In this document: positions 27,494 to 38,546 of the stretch, piece after piece | Position numbering within the stretch: the first letter of the stretch is position 1 | Layout of the letters: each line of letters starts with the position of its first letter | Assembly: GCA_963701675.1 (NCBI GenBank) | Contig: OY969623.1 | Span: 6,138,001 to 6,202,000 of the forward strand | DNA from: G963701675 sp963701675 | GTDB taxonomy: Bacteria > Planctomycetota > Planctomycetia > Gemmatales > Gemmataceae | DNA: 64,000 nucleotides | Reading direction: 5' to 3' | The notes under the pieces: generated by a model | Seen by the model: only the letters and a program-made list of their open reading frames with translations | Told to the model about the DNA's origin: nothing | The model's database searches: none | Translations under genes and position numbers: made by a program

Positions 27494-29446
27494 CTAGGGA
27501 CCGGCCTGAATGGCCGACCAAGCTGAAACGTCGTCAAAGTACCGCGCCACTACCCAAAAAATATAGAGATTGGTAACCGCACCGCTGCCATATGACACGG
27601 TCGGGGTTGCGCCATTCTGCGCGATGGTGAACGGCATGAAAATATTGCTGACCTTCGTCTGGTAATCGCCCGCCATGATGGAGGTGAACGGTCGGACGGC
27701 GCCATCGCCACTGCGGTATATGGTGTTATGCGCCATCCAAATGTCTTCGGCTGAACCGTTCCAACTGTCAGCATCACCAAAAGCCAGGCTCGTGTCGTTG
27801 CTCTCGAACGTGTTCCCGGTGATCTTCAAACCCGTACCCGGATGGACCTGGGAAATAGACACGCCACGAGCACGAAACGATGGGTCGCTGGTTGTTACGA
27901 TTGCCGTGAAATGATTCTGTCGGACTTCGACGTTGGAGGAGTTCATCTGGCCATGATCATTGAAGGCCGAGATGCGCATCCCTTGCGCCGCACTCACTCC
28001 ACCTGGACCGGTTGAAGCGTGGAAAGTGTTGTTAGTTATGAGCAAATCGCGAAAGGCGCTACCGTAGTTGCGAAGCCGTAATGCCGTCGCAGTCAGTTTG
28101 TCGCCATATTCCAGGTTTGGACGCTCGAGAGCATCGACGTAATTGTCATGGATGACGCCATCCTCTGTCGCGATGCGCCCCCAACCGTCGAGTAAGATCC
28201 CTCGTCCATTGATCGGCGTGATTGAGTTATCAGCGACTTCAAAATTGCGGACGCCCGCGAATAAGATCCCGTAGCCGTCCGTAACGATCGCATCTTGGCG
28301 GATGACGTTATTCAAAATGGTCGCGCCCTGAAAGCCCGGCATCCCCGCTACGAGGATGCCGACTTGTGGAACTCCATCAATTTGGTTACCGGCAATCTCA
28401 ACGCTTCCGTCGAAGTTATTCAGGTAGAGCGCGGCAACAATATCCATTCGATTGGTGACACGATCGACCGAGCCCTCGAAGATGGACGAAGTGATCACTC
28501 CGTCATGGCCCCAGTTGGCGTCGAGATTATGGGTGTCCATGCCATTTACATGGCTGGAAATCTCGGAGACTCGGAAGCCGGGCAGAGCCTCAAAATAAAG
28601 TGGGCTACTCGCACGGCCTCGACTGGTTCCTTGCACGATATGGCCATTGCGGATCGTAAAGTCAGAGGCGTCCCGATAGTCGTTCAGAATATCGGGAAGC
28701 TGAAGCTGAGCCGGAAGTTGACCCGACCAGATTTGCGTCGCCATGACGCCGTAGTCGCGGCTCGCGACAACCGATGCGTAGTCGAGAGCGACAACTGCGG
28801 GTGGACCGGGAGGCGGGACAACGTCGACCCGGAGCCGAACTGGGTTGGTCGTAGTGGGCGTAAATACTGCAACGGCTGCAAACCCGCGTTCCGCGTTAGG
28901 TGACGATCCAACTCCAAGCGGGGCGCCGGTCACTGCGTCCAGCACCGTCAAGGTGACCTTCGTACCGTAGGGGCCCTTGGGCGTGATCGTTGCGGCATAT
29001 TCACGCCCGGCACTCGGGATAGTGATCGGATCCGAACGGATGCTCTGCAGATTAGAAATTCCGGACAGCTCGAGCATCCATTCGCCATACATACCAATTA
29101 TGGCCGGAACCTTGCGGGCAGCAGGCGCTTCGACTAAATCCCAGCCGGCTACGGTGTTTTCGCTGCCTTGCTCGAAATCTCCGTTCATGACGGTAATTAG
29201 ATCGCTTTGACCATAAACGACGGTATGTCCGTTAAGGTCAAAAGTCACATCCGGGGCAGCTACCACAAAAGCAGTGCCGGCTACCGTCACATCCGTTTCG
29301 AGGACGTATGTCGCTTGAGATTGATTGAGGACAATAGGATTTCCGGCCGCTTGCTGCACCCAAGCGGAATCAATGTGAATGACGGTGAGCATGTCGCGGA
29401 CTTCCAGCGACTCAATTACGAGCTTCCATCTCGGGAGGCGGCGCAT
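27494..29446 (-). CDS. Secreted right-handed beta-helix protein with planctomycete motif
   Basis: About 650 aa from the ATG at 29446 (MRRLPRWKLVIESLEVRD), chosen because it puts the secretion motif at residues 10-20 and has TTGGAG upstream. Early residues include DVTFDLNGHTVVYGQ, a CBM-like insert (EYAATITPKGPYGTKVTL, LDYASVVASRDYG), then parallel beta-helix repeats with N-ladders (GNQIDGVPQVGILVAG, NNVIRQDAIVTDGYGILFAG, DNSITPINGRGILLDGWGR, NNTFHAS). Such folds often bind or cleave polysaccharides (pectate-lyase-like), but no catalytic residues can be assigned. It ends just upstream of the DUF4139-like remnant. Confidence 0.8.
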   Translation of the reverse strand: MRRLPRWKLVIESLEVRDMLTVIHIDSAWVQQAAGNPIVLNQSQATYVLETDVTVAGTAFVVAAPDVTFDLNGHTVVYGQSDLITVMNGDFEQGSENTVAGWDLVEAPAARKVPAIIGMYGEWMLELSGISNLQSIRSDPITIPSAGREYAATITPKGPYGTKVTLTVLDAVTGAPLGVGSSPNAERGFAAVAVFTPTTTNPVRLRVDVVPPPGPPAVVALDYASVVASRDYGVMATQIWSGQLPAQLQLPDILNDYRDASDFTIRNGHIVQGTSRGRASSPLYFEALPGFRVSEISSHVNGMDTHNLDANWGHDGVITSSIFEGSVDRVTNRMDIVAALYLNNFDGSVEIAGNQIDGVPQVGILVAGMPGFQGATILNNVIRQDAIVTDGYGILFAGVRNFEVADNSITPINGRGILLDGWGRIATEDGVIHDNYVDALERPNLEYGDKLTATALRLRNYGSAFRDLLITNNTFHASTGPGGVSAAQGMRISAFNDHGQMNSSNVEVRQNHFTAIVTTSDPSFRARGVSISQVHPGTGLKITGNTFESNDTSLAFGDADSWNGSAEDIWMAHNTIYRSGDGAVRPFTSIMAGDYQTKVSNIFMPFTIAQNGATPTVSYGSGAVTNLYIFWVVARYFDDVSAWSAIQAGP

Positions 29447-29599
29447 GGGTGCTCCAATTTTCAGAACGGCTTCCGAGTTGCAGATAAGCACCGGGAGCCG
29501 GCGGTGAAGTGGGATTGTAGATTTCGATGGTAAGTTGGCTACAGTCTCGAGTTCTTGTCTTTGATGAGGCTTGGGCGATTTTGCGGTTTCGAGCAAGAA

Positions 29600-30790
29600 T
29601 TCTTCGCTTCAAACCAACCTTTCCCAGTTTGATGCGACCGGCGCCTTAGAGGAATCGCGGATGGTCGGTGATGAAAATGCTACAGCGGGCCCCGAAATCA
29701 ACAGGGATACTGACAGCACTTCAGTGACCGTAGTAGGCACCGACCATGTCGTAACGGCTGGGCTAACAACGGCTGGCGAGGTCCAGGCCGCGAATTCCCT
29801 CGACTTTCCGCAGACGGCTCAACCCGCTAGACGCCCGTAAAGAACATTGACAGCCCCGGCGGCAACGATCGACAACACGGTCCGTCCCGGCGCTCCGACA
29901 GCCGCACCTTTAATCAACACGCCCTAGGAGTCCGAGAGGAAGTATCATGTGGCCGGGCCATCTAGATACAGACACTGTGGTCCAAAAGACGTTGCGATTC
30001 ATTGCGAAGTAACAGAGTCGACTTTGGGTGAAAATATCGGATTAGGAGACGACTATGCCGAGGCACGGGAGGCATATGTTCAAGTTTGGCAAATTCGCTC
30101 GGTCGCGCTCACCGCTTGCCCGATTGGATGCTTGTGATCATCGGTGCGATTGCGCCAGGGCGCTTCCGGTGCCGGCGGGGCGGATGCGCCCGGCGGGGAC
30201 CCATTCGTCCGAGGGACATCGCCACCAGGCGATTCAAATCGATTGAGGAGCGACCTTCTTCTTCACAGATATCTTCCAGTCCGATGCCTTGGTCCCGGTG
30301 TGTAATGCGAGGCGATCCAGCCACGGCTTCGCATTGGTCTCATCGAATCCCAGTCCGTAGCCCATCACGTTGGCTCCAACATTCGCTGGCCCCGACGTTC
30401 CGTAACAGGCTTGCGAGTTCGACGCTCCCTTGAGCAACGCGGGGAATGAGCCGCTTGAGGTGATTGCTGAAGGCAGAAGGCGGTTCAACTCTCGTGGACG
30501 ACATTCACCATGCCGAAGATTGCTTCCAGGCTACGATTCTAATTTTGGCCTGAAAGGCCGGATCTCTTCGCCATCCAGAGCGACTTAGCAATTGGCTGCA
30601 CGGGGTGGAAGGTGCTGAAAGCCCGCGCCGATGAACGGCAGAAAACCCTAGACCATGGGGAGGCTTTTCCTGCAATGCTTGCAATTCCTGGAACCTATGC
30701 CGATAGCGCCGGCGCGAAGGATCAGATGTCAATTTGCTCAACCGGAATATAATTGGCCGCCTCCATCACCCAATCTCAACATTAAGTTGT
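29600..30790. other. Gene-poor stretch with one possible fragment
   Basis: The only frame with protein-like character is 30234-30488 minus, whose end reads NVMGYGLGFDETNAKPWLDR followed by LALHTGTKASDWKISVKKK. That looks like the C-terminus of a real protein but I do not recognise the family, and no start or upstream part is present. No RNA gene or mobile element is seen. Confidence 0.35.
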
Positions 30791-30801
30791 CGGAGCATGA
30801 C

Positions 30802-31029
30802 ATGCGCGTTTTCTATGGTTTAATCTTGCTTATCATTGCGGCGGCAGTTGGCCTTTTTGCCTGGCAAAATCATGAGCCGTTGACGCTTCGTTATTTTGAC
30901 CGAAGCCTAACCACGAACCTCGCTGTCCTCATCGCCTCGGTGTACTTTTTGGGAATGCTTAGCGGATGGACGGTAATAGGTTTTTTGAAGCGTTCGGTCC
31001 AAAAAGTGACGGAGCGCCGGGCGGATTAG
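30802..31029 (+). CDS. LapA-like (DUF1049) small membrane protein
   Basis: A 75-aa protein with two membrane helices: MRVFYGLILLIIAAAVGLFA, then WQNHEPLTLRYFDRSLTT, then LAVLIASVYFLGMLSGWTVI, and a basic tail (LKRSVQKVTERR). Size, topology and the charged loop fit the LapA family, linked in enterobacteria to lipopolysaccharide assembly. The ATG at 30802 is behind GGAG; an ATG two codons earlier is also possible. It is a single gene. Confidence 0.75.
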   Translation: MRVFYGLILLIIAAAVGLFAWQNHEPLTLRYFDRSLTTNLAVLIASVYFLGMLSGWTVIGFLKRSVQKVTERRAD

Positions 31030-31197
31030 ATTAAAGGCATGTCGAGTTCGTCTCGGACTACCAGCCCGCACTCTATGCGCCCCTTGGGATTGCTTCTGAC
31101 GTAGGGCCGGCACCAGCCGGTTGTGTGTGACTTGGACGGAGACGGGAAGATGGATGTGTGCGTGTGCGCATCCTGCTTGTCGACGAATCATCATGGC

Positions 31198-31527
31198 TTA
31201 TTTGGCAGCGTCTTTGAGACTCTTCAGCGCCAACGCCTTTACCACGTTTCGTTCCGGTTTGGCCTTCACCGTCATCATCTCGCCAGGCTTGAACGGATTA
31301 GGCATGGTGCGTTCCTCTGTGGCGGGCTTGGTGACTCGTTTGATCTTAAGCAAGCCAGATACGGTGAAAATGCCCGGTCCCGTCTTGCCGACGTCAGATT
31401 TCACCAAGTTAATCAACTCGTCGATGACCGCCGCAACCTGCTTGCGCGAGAGGCCGGTCTTTTCGGCGAGCATCTGATAAATCTCTGACTTGGTACGTCC
31501 TCGGCGCGATTTGTTGTTCGGCGCCAT
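31198..31527 (-). CDS. HU/IHF-family DNA-binding protein
   Basis: A 109-aa protein. After a basic start (MAPNNKSRRGRTKSEIYQML) come two helices (TGLSRKQVAAVIDELINLV), then the beta-arm region (GIFTVSGLLKIKRVTKPA, PNPFKPGEMMTVKAKPER) and VVKALALKSLKD. This matches the HU fold, which bends DNA in the nucleoid, with an N-terminal extension of about 15 residues seen in some planctomycete HU proteins. AAGGGGG precedes the ATG. It is convergent with the LapA-like gene. Confidence 0.85.
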   Translation of the reverse strand: MAPNNKSRRGRTKSEIYQMLAEKTGLSRKQVAAVIDELINLVKSDVGKTGPGIFTVSGLLKIKRVTKPATEERTMPNPFKPGEMMTVKAKPERNVVKALALKSLKDAAK

Positions 31528-31848
31528 CGGTGCATCCCCCTTCTACCGAACAGCCATAGATATCAACTTTCGGACCTGTCGCTTAGAGTACAGATTTCGA
31601 GTGTTCGAGCGGGCGAGCGTCATAAAAAATTCGCGCGCGAGTGTGTCGCGTCGGGTAAACGACTCCGCAGATCACGAAATTCCATCCTTGGTATCTGGTT
31701 TGCGCGAGCGCCGAAGGTTCGGCGCTTGGCCTTCGAACTGAACAGATGTGCGTACAAGTTTCGGTGGGCCACTACACCGGGTGATTCTGTTTCTGAGTCG
31801 CCATATGAACCAGCGCGTGAATGGCGTAAAAAGCCACCGAGGAGGGAG

Positions 31849-34800
31849 TCACGGTGGAGGCGCGGCCAAATCGCCCGGCAGGACCCGCACCTGCAACGGG
31901 GCGGACGACGCGTTGTCGGCGTTTCGCGATGGGAAAGGCTGCTGCTCCCAATCGAGATTCATCGCGGCCAGTTGTTCTCGGAGCTGCCGCACGTCCCAGA
32001 GTTGGAAGGCACCGTCCGTGGCGACCGCAAGCCGCTCGCCGTCAGGGCTAAAGCAGAGGCAGGTAATCGGTTGTGGGTCGGGAGCCGTTAGTGTGGCAAG
32101 CTCGGCGCCCGTGGTCGTGTTGACGAGGCGCACGCATTGCTTGGACGAGGTGATAGCCAGCACTTCCCCGTCGCGAGAGAACGCCATCAGACCCAGGCCA
32201 GGTTCGATACTCCGCTCGCGTTTCACGTCGAGCCTGGGCTCCCAGGTGCCGACTTCCCAAAACCGGTAGCCTTTCGGGGCGCCCGTGACCAGCCACCGGC
32301 CGTCCGGGCTAAACGTCACTGTGGCGCCGTTGTTTTGGTTTTCGCCGGTGGGCAAGTGTTTCACCAGCGCGCCATTTTTTGCATCCAAAACTCTGACTCC
32401 GTCATAACGATATGCGCCCGCGGCCACCCATCGGCCGTCCGGGCTCAGAGCCACCGAGGCGAGGTACGGCAAGGTATGAAGTAGCACAGGTTCGTCGGGA
32501 GTATCCAGTGGCAGAACTAGCGCTTGCCACTTCTGCGCGTCGCCTGCGGCCACCAAAGTCCGTCCCGCTCGGTCGAAGCCGAAATCATGGAAACCCGGCC
32601 AAAGAGTTCGTCGCGGAAAAACCAATCGCGGAGCGCCAATCGAAACGGATGCTCCCGGAAGGTCCGGCTTCAGCGTCCAGCAGTGCAGGCCAGGCGGGCC
32701 GAACGTGAACAAGCTGTTGCCGTCAGGATGAAATCGCACGGTATCAGTAGGTCCGCCGGGCAAATGAGCAAGCTCCAAAAGCGGTACCAGACTCCATAAG
32801 CGGACTCCGTCGCCGCCGCCCGAGGCCAGCAGCCGCCCGTCTGGGCTAAAGTCCACGCCCTTACCCCGATAATCCACCTTGCCCGATCCCTGGCCAACGG
32901 CGCGGTGGGGTATCGTTCGACAATACCGCTCTTCACTTAGTTGCCATACCCCTACCTGCTGACCGTCTCTGAATGCGAGCTGGCCCCCGTCGGGGCTGAA
33001 GCCCAACGCAATCCCTTGGGCACGGACGAGATACCTGCTGGTGCGTACGTCCCACAGTCGGGTGCTGCCATCCCAGCTCCCCGAGACCAGCAGATCGCCG
33101 CCGGGAAGAAAGCCGAGAAAGATCACCGTCTCACGGTGACCATCGAGGACGGCGATCTGCCGGCCTTCGTTCACCTTCCAGACGTACACGCGCAAGTCAT
33201 CGCAGCCGGTGGCGAGTACCTGGCCGTCGTGGCTCCAGGCCAACGCCCGCACTCCGGCGGGGTGCGGTAGGCTTGCCACCGCTTTGTCGGTGTCAATGTC
33301 CCGGACGTGCACCGTTCCCTCCGACGAACTCGAAACGGCGAGTTGCCGATGCCGCGGACGGAAACTGACGTGGTCCAGACCGCGAACCGGAGCCAGCACT
33401 TTGACGGGCTGGCTCGAGCCGTCCTCGCACACCCCGATGCTTTGATCCGGTTGTGCGACTGCCCAGCCGTCGCCGTCCGGCCGAAATTCAAAGGGCAAGT
33501 ACAGGATCTTCCCGATCGGAAGGATTTGAACAGTCTGCTGTCGCGACAGGTCCCAAATCCGCCAGGTGCCGCCTTGATGATCATGATGGATCGCTGCCAG
33601 GTAGCGGCCGTCTGGACTAAAGCGGACACCGAGCGCGGCCGCCGCCCCGGGGCTGTGCAGGCGACAGATCTCGTGTTCGTCCGACACGTGACACACGCGG
33701 ATGCCGCCTTCGGTGTCGATGAAGGCATACCGTCGGAGCTCGCGGTCGAAAGCCACGGTCGCGTCCGCCTGCGGGTTGCCCTCCCAGCGCCGAATGGGGT
33801 AAAGGCCCCTAATGTCAGGCAGGCGATGGCTTCATTGCGAAGCGGCAGAGATGGGTGACTCCGTGCAGCTTCGGCAAGATGCGTCAGGCTGAGGAAGCGC
33901 TGCCCCGACTGCTGGCTGGAACGCCGAGCGGCGGCGGCCTCCCGATAAGCGTCCCACTTTTCGAGTAGCGCCTGCTCGCGTGCATTATGCAAGTGGAAGG
34001 CAGCTAACGGCGCCCCGACCAGTACGACAGACACCAGCGCGACGACCAACGCAAGCAAGCCTGCGACGCGCGGATTCCGGCGGCACCAACGCACTAACAT
34101 CTCCCACGACCTGACCGGCCGCGCCGCGATCGGCCGGCCATCAAGGAAACGCCGCAGGTCGTCCGCAAGAGCCTGAGCATTGGCGTAGCGGGCTCGCGGG
34201 TCCTTTTGCAAACACTTTATGCAGATCGTTTCCAAGTCGCGCGGAACCGTCGGCTGCAAGCGCCGTGGCGAAACCGGTTCATCGCGCTGAACCTGAAGGA
34301 CGGTCGTCAACGGCGTCTCACCCTGGAACGGCGGACGTCCGGTTAACGTTTCGTAGAGGATCGCACCCAGACCGTAGACATCGGTTGCGGGGCCGATCGC
34401 CGTAGAGGTGCCGTCGATCTGCTCCGGGGCCATGTAGCTAGGTGTGCCGAGCGTGTCGCCAGTGCGCGTCAGGTCGCTGCCGACCGCGAGCTTGGCGAGG
34501 CCGAAATCGGTGATTTTGGGGGAGTCCAAGCCCACGGGTAGCGCCCCGTGGGCTTGCAGTAGGACATTCGCGGGTTTCAGATCGCGATGGATAATCCCCT
34601 TTTCGTGGACGTGACAGATGGCTCGGGCGAGAGTTTCCGCGAGCTGGGCCGCTGCACGAGGTGGTTGTGGCGTTCCCTTCAGGAAGTCGGCCAAGCTGCC
34701 GCCGCTGACATACTCCAGTACAAAATAGGGAAGGTGGTCGGTCCCATCGTCGGCCTGGGTTTCGCCGAAGGCATACACCTGAACCATGTTCGGATGTTGC

Positions 34801-35324
34801 AAACGCGCCACCGCCCGGGCCTCTTGCTCAAACCGTTCCCTTTGTTCCCGGTCGGTCAGACTGGCGCCACAGAGCATTTTCACCGCAACATACCGATCTA
34901 GGGCCGGTTGCCAGGCTTTGTAAACGATGCCCATGCCACCCGAGCCAAGGACTGTGGTGATCCGCAAACCTGGCAGGTTGGGTCCAATACGGGCGTGGAC
35001 GGTTCGATTCTCTTGGCTACGTGGGCTCGTTGGATCGTGTGGGGATAATTGCTGGTCGTATTCGGCACACAGTCCTCGATATGCGTCCGGTCGCGGCGTC
35101 TCGCCGCGCCGTTCCCGGTATACCTGGTCGAGCGCAATCAGTTCCCAGGCCAGAACGGTTCGCGCCGGTTCTTGATTGTCAGCACAGTAAGGCCGGATAT
35201 CAGGAGCCTCGGCGTCCGCCGCGATCACTTTCCACGCCTTTTCGAAACGGTCGCAGGCTGCATCGACCCGGGCCGCCTCGTCGCGCGAAAGTTGTTCGTA
35301 CTCAGTGCGTCGGACGGGGGTCAT
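31849..35324 (-). pseudogene. Ser/Thr protein kinase with WD40 sensor domain, split by a frameshift
   Basis: The kinase begins at 35324 (MTPVRRTEYEQLSRDEA), its ATG overlapping the sigma-factor stop (ATGA). Kinase motifs are complete: VLGSGGMGIVYKA, VAVKML, HRDLKPANVLL, DFGLAKL, APEQ. A membrane helix (VAGLLALVVALVSVVLVG) follows and then about 14 WD40 repeats (FSPDGR-LA--, W--, LWDV). The frame breaks at about 33800-33830; one added base restores DIRGLYPIRRWEGN and the second half, and the span is one short of a multiple of three. With that base it would be an intact receptor kinase of about 1158 residues signalling with the adjacent ECF sigma factor. Confidence 0.85.
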
Positions 35325-35902
35325 AGCGCCAGGTCTTTCATTTCGTCTTTCCAGAGCATCCGGATACGACGAATCTTGCGCTCGATGGTGCGCGGCACGC
35401 AATCAAGCTGGGCTGCGACCTCTTCGTCCGTGTAGCCTTCCACTTTCATTAGGGCGATGCGGCGAAGTTCCGGATCGTCGAGCAAATCGAGCAGACGGTG
35501 GCATTCGTCTGCCATTTCAGCAGCTTCTTCCGGGGTTGGTTCTCGATTGAGAAGTTGTTCGACGTCATGAGCGCCGGCGACTTCTTGGGGCTTATGACGC
35601 CGGATTAGGTCGATGGCCCGAGAGATCGTCCTGGTCGCCAGCAGCCGCCAGAGCTCGTCGCGATCGGATAGTTGCAACGGCCGGTCTTGCCTTTGGATGC
35701 GCCGGCACAGACTGTGGAACGACCGTAGGGCGACGTCTTCCTCGTAGCCCATCATGCCCGGCAATCCACTCAGTCTCTTGCGGGCGAGCTGTACCAATCG
35801 TTCGAAGTACACCTCCAGCAACCCGCCAGCGGCCGACTCGCGGCCGGCATGCAAGTCGCGGATCAGCCGGGTCACCGATTGCCCCGCCGTGGAAGCCTCC
35901 AT
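35321..35902 (-). CDS. ECF-type RNA polymerase sigma factor
   Basis: A 193-aa protein from the ATG at 35902 (MEASTAGQSVTRLIRDL), chosen for GGAG upstream and the family's start. Region 2 is recognisable (GLLEVYFERLVQLARKRL, DVALRSFHSLCRRI, WRLLATRTISRAIDLIR). Region 4 carries an HTH (RRIALMKVEGYTDEEVAAQL, then RTIERKIRRIRMLW). This is the ECF class that planctomycetes often pair with Ser/Thr kinases. The stop overlaps the kinase start, so the two are co-translated. The kinase probably controls or is controlled by this sigma factor (inference from context). Confidence 0.88.
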   Translation of the reverse strand: MEASTAGQSVTRLIRDLHAGRESAAGGLLEVYFERLVQLARKRLSGLPGMMGYEEDVALRSFHSLCRRIQRQDRPLQLSDRDELWRLLATRTISRAIDLIRRHKPQEVAGAHDVEQLLNREPTPEEAAEMADECHRLLDLLDDPELRRIALMKVEGYTDEEVAAQLDCVPRTIERKIRRIRMLWKDEMKDLAL

Positions 35903-36026
35903 CTCCGGAATTCTCCGCTGATCGGGTGTGCGTGTCCCGGTCAATTGTAGGTTCAGTCGGTCGGAGAACGCAACGCAATTGCGGTCTTGGCCTAACCGAA
36001 TCAACGCCGCGATGTGCGGAAAAAAC

Positions 36027-36045
36027 AAAACCCCTGTCGGGTTTT
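36027..36045. terminator. Hairpin between the divergent sigma-factor and secreted-protein genes
   Basis: AAAACCC (36027-36033), CTGTC loop, GGGTTTT (36039-36045). The A/T-ended stem is terminator-like but lies upstream of both flanking genes, so it could equally be an operator. Confidence 0.4.
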
Positions 36046-36144
36046 ACGACCGATGGTTCGGTTAATCAAGTGAGGCAGGCACGACAGCAGTCGAAGGTAG
36101 TCAGTTACGAAACCGAGTTCCTTAACAACTGAAAGATCACCAAG

Positions 36145-38472
36145 ATGCGTTTCTCCCAAGACAGACATGTTAATCATGGACACAAATCACGTCGGCAGCA
36201 GGGCCGTTTGGTCGCGCCCCGGCTCGAAGTCCTCGAAGATCGAACATTACTCTCCGGCGGTTTGGACATTACGCTTCATGCCGACGGCAAACAAACCGTG
36301 GACTTTCTCGGTAATGATCAAGCCAATGGCGTCGTCGTCCAGCCCGACGGCAAGATCGTGTTGGTGGGTGTTGGCTTTTCGGACTTCGCCGTCACTCGGC
36401 TACAAAGGGACGGCGACCTGGACAACACGTTCAGCGGCGACGGCTTGTTCAAACATTTCTTCGGAGGCATCGACATCGCCACCAGCGTCGCTCTCCAAAC
36501 TGACGGCAAGATCGTTGTCGCCGGTTACACGAATCCAGGGGGCGGGGCCGCCAACGACTTCGCGGTCATTCGTGTGAATCCTGAGGGGACCATTGATTCC
36601 ACGTTTTCGGGTGACGGCATGCACACCATCGACTTTGGCTTCGACGATCGCGCCAAGGGTGTGGTCATCCAGCCCGACGGCAAGATCGTGCTAGGCGGAA
36701 TCGCCGACGGCGGGTCGGCGGACTTCGCGGTCGCCCGCCTTAATCCCAACGGCACCCCGGACAACTCGTTCAACGGCGACGGCCTATTCCATTTCAATTT
36801 CGGCGGCATCGACAGCGCCAACGCCATCGCCCTCCAACCGGACGGCAAGATCGTCCTTGCCGGCTCATCGAGTGCCACCGGCGTGGGCGCAAACGACTTT
36901 GCCGTGGCGCGGCTCTACGGATACGGGCAGCTGGACTCAACATTCAGCTCTGACGGTAAAGCCACCATCGACTTCAACTTCGACGATCGGGCCACGGGCG
37001 TCGTCCTTCAACCGGACGGCAAGATTGTCCTGAGCGGTTTCGCCGACGGCGGGTCCGCGGACTTCGCCGCGGCCCGGCTGAATCCCAATGGCATCCCGGA
37101 CGATTCATTCAGCGGCGACGGTGAACTGCGATTCAGTTTCGGCGGAATCGATCGTGCCAACGCGATCGCCCTGCGGCCTGGCGGCAAGATCGTCATGTCG
37201 GGGATCACGAGCATCGGCACGAACCCGCACAATTTCGCCATCGCCGGCATCAATCCCAACGGCACGCTGGACACCGCGTTCAGCACGGATGGTATGCAGA
37301 TAGTGGACTTCGGCGGCAACGACGAGGCCAGAGCCATCGGCTTGCAGGCAGATGGCAAGATTGTCGTCGCCGGCTACACTTCAGCGACCGGTAGCGGCGC
37401 AAACGATTTCGCTGTCGTCCGGCTATTCGGCCCCCATGCCGAGTTCATGGCGGTCGGAGGCGCCCCAGGCGGTGTCCATTTGTTCCGCAAGAACGGGGAT
37501 TCGCTCGGCTCCTTCTTCCCGTACGCGGCGTCTGGATACACTGGCGGAGTCGCCGTGGTCTTCGGCGACGTGAACGGCGACGGCAGCGATGACATCATCA
37601 CCGCCGCGACCACCGGCAACCCCAACGTCAAGGTCTACAACGGAGCATCACTTGAGCATGCAAACTCGTTTGTAAATCCGGAAAGCAAGCTTCTCGCCAG
37701 CGGTTTTCCCTACGCGATCAACTACAACGTCGGGGCGAATGTGGCGGTCGGCGATGTGAACGGCGACGGCTACGAGGACCTTATCACCGGCGCGGTCCCC
37801 GGCAATCCCCATGTCCGCGTCTTCGACGGCAAGCAAATTGTCACCAGCGGCGTGATCCCAACGGGCTCGGACGCCAGCGTCCTGGCCGAAGGGTTCGCCT
37901 ATGGAGTCAATTTCAATGTCGGGGCCAACGTGGCCTCCGGAGACGTGGACGGTGATGGCTTTGCAGACATTATCACCGGCGCTTCTGCCGGCAACCCGCA
38001 CACGAAGGTGTATGACGGACAGCGGGTTTTGGTGACCGGGATCATTTCGACCGGCATCGACTCCACGGTCCTCGAAGAATTCTTCCCGTATGCCCTGGCC
38101 TTCAACGTCGGTGCTTTTGTCGCTGCCGGTGACTATAACGGCGACGGCTTCGCCGACGTGATCACCGGCGCTTCGGTCGGCAACCCCGAGGTGCGAGTGA
38201 TTAGCGGGAAGCATATCACGCATGGGCCTTTCCATCTTGACAGCAGCGTGCTCGATTCCTTTTATGCGTTCGATCAAGGGCAAAACATTGGCGTGTCGGT
38301 TGCAGCCGCCACTTTCACGGGAGACGGGCGCGTCGATGTGCTGGCAGGGACGCGCTCGGGCACCGCGAAGCACCGGGTGTTCAAGAACAATCTTCCAGGC
38401 GCGGCGACGGTCCTGCCCGTGTTTGACGTGATCGAAAGTGGCCTAAGCGGCCCGTTGAACGTCGGAACGTGA
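36145..38472 (+). CDS. Secreted delta-60 repeat and FG-GAP protein with planctomycete motif
   Basis: A 775-aa protein. The motif RLEVLEDRTLLSGG lies at residues 27-39. Residues about 40-430 are seven or more delta-60 repeats, each with LQPDGKIVLAG, NDFAVARL and GTLDTTFSGDG-like phrases about every 55-60 residues. From about 435 come FG-GAP-like repeats (VFGDVNGDGSDDIITAA, GDVNGDGYEDLITGA, VDGDGFADIITGA, GDYNGDGFADVITGA), which resemble integrin calcium-binding loops. Together they suggest an extracellular beta-propeller protein. The frame is intact and the gene is divergent from the sigma/kinase pair. Confidence 0.85.
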   Translation: MRFSQDRHVNHGHKSRRQQGRLVAPRLEVLEDRTLLSGGLDITLHADGKQTVDFLGNDQANGVVVQPDGKIVLVGVGFSDFAVTRLQRDGDLDNTFSGDGLFKHFFGGIDIATSVALQTDGKIVVAGYTNPGGGAANDFAVIRVNPEGTIDSTFSGDGMHTIDFGFDDRAKGVVIQPDGKIVLGGIADGGSADFAVARLNPNGTPDNSFNGDGLFHFNFGGIDSANAIALQPDGKIVLAGSSSATGVGANDFAVARLYGYGQLDSTFSSDGKATIDFNFDDRATGVVLQPDGKIVLSGFADGGSADFAAARLNPNGIPDDSFSGDGELRFSFGGIDRANAIALRPGGKIVMSGITSIGTNPHNFAIAGINPNGTLDTAFSTDGMQIVDFGGNDEARAIGLQADGKIVVAGYTSATGSGANDFAVVRLFGPHAEFMAVGGAPGGVHLFRKNGDSLGSFFPYAASGYTGGVAVVFGDVNGDGSDDIITAATTGNPNVKVYNGASLEHANSFVNPESKLLASGFPYAINYNVGANVAVGDVNGDGYEDLITGAVPGNPHVRVFDGKQIVTSGVIPTGSDASVLAEGFAYGVNFNVGANVASGDVDGDGFADIITGASAGNPHTKVYDGQRVLVTGIISTGIDSTVLEEFFPYALAFNVGAFVAAGDYNGDGFADVITGASVGNPEVRVISGKHITHGPFHLDSSVLDSFYAFDQGQNIGVSVAAATFTGDGRVDVLAGTRSGTAKHRVFKNNLPGAATVLPVFDVIESGLSGPLNVGT

Positions 38473-38546
38473 TGTGGCCGACATGGGCGGACAGATAATT
38501 GTACAACTATTTACCTCACGCACAGATTTCCAGATTGGAGAATTCC

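Noticed and set aside
37648..38373. Minus-strand open frame of 241 codons opposite the delta-60/FG-GAP gene
   Set aside because: It lies inside a gene with clear motifs and repeats on the other strand and encodes no recognisable domain.
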